From: Pseudomonadales bacterium
GTDB taxonomy: Bacteria; Pseudomonadota; Gammaproteobacteria; Steroidobacterales; Steroidobacteraceae
Length of the DNA stretch: 9,574 bases
Reading direction: 5' to 3'
Assembly (NCBI GenBank): GCA_020442965.1
Contig: JAGRJB010000137.1
Location: forward strand, 1 to 9,574
The first letter of the stretch is position 1. Each line of letters begins with the position of its first letter. A model generated the notes under the pieces. That model was not told the origin of the DNA. It was given only the letters and a program-made list of their open reading frames with translations, and ran no database searches. Made by a program: the position numbers and the translations under genes. This document shows positions 6,888 through 9,574 of the stretch, piece by piece.

Positions 6888-8519
6888 ATGATGCAGCCGT
6901 CCGCGATACTCGCACTATCTGCTGCCGTCCTGCTGGCGGCCTGCTCGCCCTCGCCCGATGTCGCAAGCTCGTCCGCCGCGGTTCGGCGCGCCGCTGCGCC
7001 CGTTGATCTCAAAGCACTGCACGCCGATGCTTCCGCCATCGATTGGTTTGAAGGCGACGTCGATGCCGCGTTTGACGCTGCCGCCAAGGCGGGCAAGCCG
7101 GTATTCCTCTATTGGGGCGCACAGTGGTGCCCGCCTTGCAAACAACTTAAGTCTTCGGTGTTTTCGCGGCCCGACTTCATCGCCAAGTCAAAGTCGTTCG
7201 TGCCGGTGTATCTCGACGGCGATTTGCCGAATGCACAGAAGTGGGGCGATACCTTTCGTGTAACCGGCTATCCCACGGTGGTGATCTTCAAGCCCGATCG
7301 CACGGAGATCATGCGGTTGTCGGGCGGGATGGATTTGTCGCTCTACGCATCCGTCCTCGATACGGTGTTGGGTGATGTGCGACCGGTGCGCGACATTCTG
7401 ACGATCGCGGCCGAACAAACGGCACCCCTGGCAGCCGACGACTGCCGCCGTCTGGCCTATCACGCCTTCGGTCTCGAGGACGGCGAGATCTTTCCACCCG
7501 AATTGTTAGCAAGAGGTTTCGAGTCCGCGGCGCTGCGATGTCCCGAGTCACTGGCGCGCGAGCGTGCGCGCTTCCAGATTCTGGCGGCGGGTCAGCTGGC
7601 GGAACTCGAGGCGGCCGCTTTGAGAGGCGGTGCGGCCCCTAGCACACGATTGAAAGTGCTGATCACCAAAGTCACCGACGTGCTCAAGGACCCCGAGCTC
7701 GCGCTTGTCAATGCCGATGCACTGAGTCAGCTCGGTCCGGCGTTCTTCACGGCAGCTCGCACAGGTGTCCCACAGCTGCTCGGCAATTTGCGCGCACGCT
7801 GGATGGCCGTCGCGGATGCCGTTACGACCGACCAGCGATTTGCACCGGCTGATCAACTCGCGGCGCAACTGCTGAAGATCAACGCAGCGAAAGCGTTCAC
7901 CCCGGATGGCAAAGTACCGACCGACATCTCGGGCAACGCGTTGACTGCGGCCAGCGTCATGCTGGGTGAGAAGCAAGATCCTTACGTGCGTGCGAGCATC
8001 GTAAATTCAGCGATCAATATCTATCTCGCGCTCGATGATCTGCCGCGTGCTCGTGATCTGTTGGCGGCTGAGGCGAAGACGTCGAAGAATCCGCACTACT
8101 ATCTCGGCGACCTGGCCGATGTCGAGGAGAAGCTCGGCAACGAGGATCGTGCGCTGTTCTTGTATGCAGACGCGTACGCACAGGCCAAGGGACCTGCGTC
8201 GCGGTTTCAATGGGGTTTCAATTATCTGAGCGGCCTGATTCGCATGCGTCCCGATGACACCGACTCGATCGCACTCGTTGGCGATGCCGTGCTGGGCGAG
8301 TTGACCGGGCCGGACGCTGTACACCGACGCGCGCGCGGGCGGCTCGAAAAACTCGATGCGCAGATCAAGGCGTGGAACAGCAATCCCGCGCGAGCCGCGG
8401 TGGCCGCAAAGTTGCACGATCGGTTCGCGGACATCTGCGCGCCGGGTGGCGTCAGTCACGCGCCCGGCGACGCCGCGACTGAATGCCCCGAATTTCTGCG
8501 ACTCGCGGGAACCCGCTGA
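6888..8519 (+). CDS. Thioredoxin-domain outer-membrane lipoprotein with helical TPR-like C-terminal region
   Basis: This 543-residue protein has a lipoprotein signal ending in lipobox LAAC (16-19). Ser at +2 predicts the outer membrane, periplasmic face. Residues about 50-155 form a thioredoxin-like domain with active site WCPPC (Cys81, Cys84) after FLYWGAQ, and the cis-Pro loop TGYP with Pro129. A CPPC motif and periplasmic location suit a disulfide reductase or isomerase that would depend on a DsbD-type electron source; this is inference. The remaining roughly 380 residues are helical. About 370-450 look TPR-like (INIYLALDDLPRARDLL, then LGNEDRALFLYADAYAQAK), suggesting a partner-binding platform. 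Four more cysteines come in two pairs, 186/218 and 517/533, that could be structural disulfides or substrates of the domain itself. ATG 6888 has GAGG 10 bases upstream; ATG 6891 is an alternative. It stands alone and converges on the SPFH gene. Confidence 0.9.
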   Translation: MMQPSAILALSAAVLLAACSPSPDVASSSAAVRRAAAPVDLKALHADASAIDWFEGDVDAAFDAAAKAGKPVFLYWGAQWCPPCKQLKSSVFSRPDFIAKSKSFVPVYLDGDLPNAQKWGDTFRVTGYPTVVIFKPDRTEIMRLSGGMDLSLYASVLDTVLGDVRPVRDILTIAAEQTAPLAADDCRRLAYHAFGLEDGEIFPPELLARGFESAALRCPESLARERARFQILAAGQLAELEAAALRGGAAPSTRLKVLITKVTDVLKDPELALVNADALSQLGPAFFTAARTGVPQLLGNLRARWMAVADAVTTDQRFAPADQLAAQLLKINAAKAFTPDGKVPTDISGNALTAASVMLGEKQDPYVRASIVNSAINIYLALDDLPRARDLLAAEAKTSKNPHYYLGDLADVEEKLGNEDRALFLYADAYAQAKGPASRFQWGFNYLSGLIRMRPDDTDSIALVGDAVLGELTGPDAVHRRARGRLEKLDAQIKAWNSNPARAAVAAKLHDRFADICAPGGVSHAPGDAATECPEFLRLAGTR

Positions 8520-8549
8520 CAGATCGCCTCACTTGCGCCTGGCCCAGAT

Positions 8550-9428
8550 TCATGGGTGCAGTGTGCCGGTGTTTACGATCGGCTGTACCTCGGTTTCAGC
8601 GCATAGCACCACTAACAGGTTGGAAACCATCGCGGCGCGGCGTTCATCGTTCAAATCGACAATGCCGCGTTGCTTGAGGCCGTCGAGCGCCATCTCGACC
8701 ATGCTCACGGCACCCAGCACGATTTGCTTGCGCGCGGCAATCACGGCATCGGCCTGTTGCCGTCGCAGCATCGCGCCGGCGATCTCCGGGGCGTATGCCA
8801 GGTGCGTGAGACGCGCGTCTTCGACCGCGAGCCCTGCCTTGCTGAGCCGCTCCGAGAGTTCAGTCTTGAGTTTGCCGATCAGCAAGTCACCGCCGCCACG
8901 CAGCGTGAGATCGGCCGTTTCGTCTTCATTCGAGTCGTAGCTGTGTTCGCTGGCAAGGTGTCGAATCGCGGCCTCCGCCTGGATTGGCACGTAGGCCTCG
9001 TAGTCGTCGATATCCAGCACCGCGCGTGCCGTGTCATGCACACGCCATACCACCGCCGATGCGATCTCAATCGGATTGCCACGACGATCGTTGACCTTTA
9101 ACAACTCGCTATTGAAGTTACGCAGCCGCAGGCTGATCTTCTTCGGCGCCATGAACGGATTAGCCCATCGCAGCCCGGTGCTGTAATCCGTACCCCGATA
9201 GTCACCAAACAGCATCATCAGCGCCGCCTGGTTGGGCTGCAGCACGTACAGCCCCTTGGCGATGAAGGCGAACGCTATACAACTGGCGATGCCCCAGAGT
9301 GCATCGAGAGCGACCAGTCGCGCAAAGATCGCGATGCCGAACGCCAGTGCCAGGACGGCGACGAACAACGTCGCGTACCCATTGGCGCTCTTGAAGTCGA
9401 TTTCCTCCGTGCCAGCACTTACGCTCAT
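8550..9428 (-). CDS. SPFH/Band 7 (stomatin-prohibitin-like) membrane protein
   Basis: This 292-residue protein has two adjacent hydrophobic segments, about 18-40 and 43-62, separated by a short loop. An SPFH/Band 7 domain follows (about 60-240) with YVLQPNQAALMMLFGDYRGTD, LRWANPFMAPKKISLRLRNF, and VNDRRGNPIEIASAVVWRVHD. A charged helix then contains KTELSERLSKAGLAVEDARL and APEIAGAMLRRQQADAV, the usual site of oligomerisation. It ends in PIVNTGTLHP. SPFH proteins form ring or cage oligomers on membranes and often scaffold proteases or microdomains. Its partner is not evident: no protease or NfeD-like gene is adjacent. From memory, this subfamily is often followed by a small Arc-type ribbon-helix-helix gene, but only 30 bp separate this stop from the convergent gene's stop. 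The start at 9428 has GGGAG 7 bases upstream. An in-frame ATG at 9542 would lie inside the tRNA gene. Confidence 0.92.
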   Translation of the reverse strand: MSVSAGTEEIDFKSANGYATLFVAVLALAFGIAIFARLVALDALWGIASCIAFAFIAKGLYVLQPNQAALMMLFGDYRGTDYSTGLRWANPFMAPKKISLRLRNFNSELLKVNDRRGNPIEIASAVVWRVHDTARAVLDIDDYEAYVPIQAEAAIRHLASEHSYDSNEDETADLTLRGGGDLLIGKLKTELSERLSKAGLAVEDARLTHLAYAPEIAGAMLRRQQADAVIAARKQIVLGAVSMVEMALDGLKQRGIVDLNDERRAAMVSNLLVVLCAETEVQPIVNTGTLHP

Positions 9429-9511
9429 TCCAGACTCCCGGGTTAGGTAAAGCAAAATGATCTTATCGAGATATTCGACCAGTGTGGCGAGCAGCGCGGT
9501 CGGAGCGTTGC

Positions 9512-9517
9512 TAAAAT
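9512..9517 (+). promoter_or_regulatory. Candidate -10 box of the tRNA promoter
   Basis: TAAAAT matches the TATAAT consensus at five of six bases and ends 10 bases before the mature tRNA 5' end. The GCG that follows is the GC-rich discriminator typical of stringently controlled stable-RNA promoters. No good -35 box lies at 16-18 bp spacing, so this is a partial promoter call. Confidence 0.5.
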
Positions 9518-9527
9518 GCGTGACTAC

Positions 9528-9574
9528 GGGCCTGTAGCACAACGGTTAGTGCAGGGGACTCATAATCCCTTGGT
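9528..9574 (+). tRNA. tRNA with CAU anticodon, 5' 47 bases (3' end cut by window); tRNA-Ile2 or elongator tRNA-Met
   Basis: The sequence folds as a tRNA: acceptor 5' strand GGGCCTG (9528-9534), T8 A9, D stem GCAC/GTGC (9537-9540 and 9549-9552) around loop AACGGTTA, and A26. The anticodon stem is GGGGA/TCCCT (9554-9558 and 9566-9570), with one G-T pair, around loop CTCATAA, giving anticodon CAT at 9561-9563. The TTGGT after the anticodon stem and the overall layout resemble E. coli ileX (tRNA-Ile2, whose C34 is modified to lysidine by TilS) more than E. coli elongator Met. The identity elements cannot be settled without the T arm and acceptor 3' strand. The 99-bp gap to the left holds its promoter and that of the divergent SPFH gene. 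Confidence 0.88.

Noticed and set aside
9429..9542. A 38-residue N-terminal extension of the SPFH protein reaching into the tRNA
   Set aside because: The upstream ATG lies inside the tRNA D loop on the opposite strand. ATG 9428 has GGGAG at 7 bases and gives a family-typical length.
1..9574. CRISPR arrays, insertion sequences, prophage or toxin-antitoxin genes
   Set aside because: I saw no regularly spaced repeats, transposase or integrase motifs, or terminal inverted repeats. All substantial coding space is explained by housekeeping or accessory enzymes.

Overview
The window is GC-rich, densely packed, ordinary-looking bacterial chromosome. Gene content (HrpB helicase, a beta-class GST very like E. 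coli GstA, DUF2799 and thioredoxin lipoproteins, AGGAGG-type ribosome binding sites) points to a Proteobacterium, most likely a GC-rich Gammaproteobacterium (Xanthomonadales/Nevskiales/Steroidobacterales type). That placement is inferred from family resemblance only. I see no mobile element, CRISPR array, phage gene or rRNA.

Layout: (1) 1-2587, plus strand: the C-terminal three quarters of the ATP-dependent helicase gene hrpB, cut by the window edge, then an SDR oxidoreductase of the C-factor type. (2) 2598-4269, minus strand: a DUF2799 outer-membrane lipoprotein, followed 19 bp later by a zinc-less MDR/quinone-oxidoreductase-like protein that carries what looks like a cleavable Sec signal peptide. 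(3) 4270-4458: a divergent control region with an inverted repeat and a direct repeat. (4) 4459-5862, plus: a class I SAM-dependent methyltransferase with a long unassigned N-terminal domain, and a 113-residue unknown protein 9 bp downstream. (5) 5869-6800, minus: a GstA-like glutathione S-transferase, coupled by an ATGA overlap to a DUF1330 protein. (6) 6801-6887: a short divergent region. (7) 6888-8519, plus: a lipoprotein with a thioredoxin domain and a helical TPR-like C-terminal part. (8) 8550-9428, minus: a two-TM SPFH/Band 7 protein. (9) 9528 to the edge, plus: the 5' part of a CAU-anticodon tRNA, with a -10 box just upstream.

The genes form short one- or two-gene units that alternate in direction. 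The three convergent ends are only 10, 6 and 30 bp apart, and I see no U-tract terminator at any of them. Several genes concern redox chemistry (SDR, MDR, GST, thioredoxin), but the unit structure does not show that they form one pathway. I found no convincing new system. The least explained items are the putatively exported MDR enzyme, with a possible second, leaderless start; the methyltransferase plus small-protein pair; and the thioredoxin lipoprotein with a large C-terminal part and two extra cysteine pairs.
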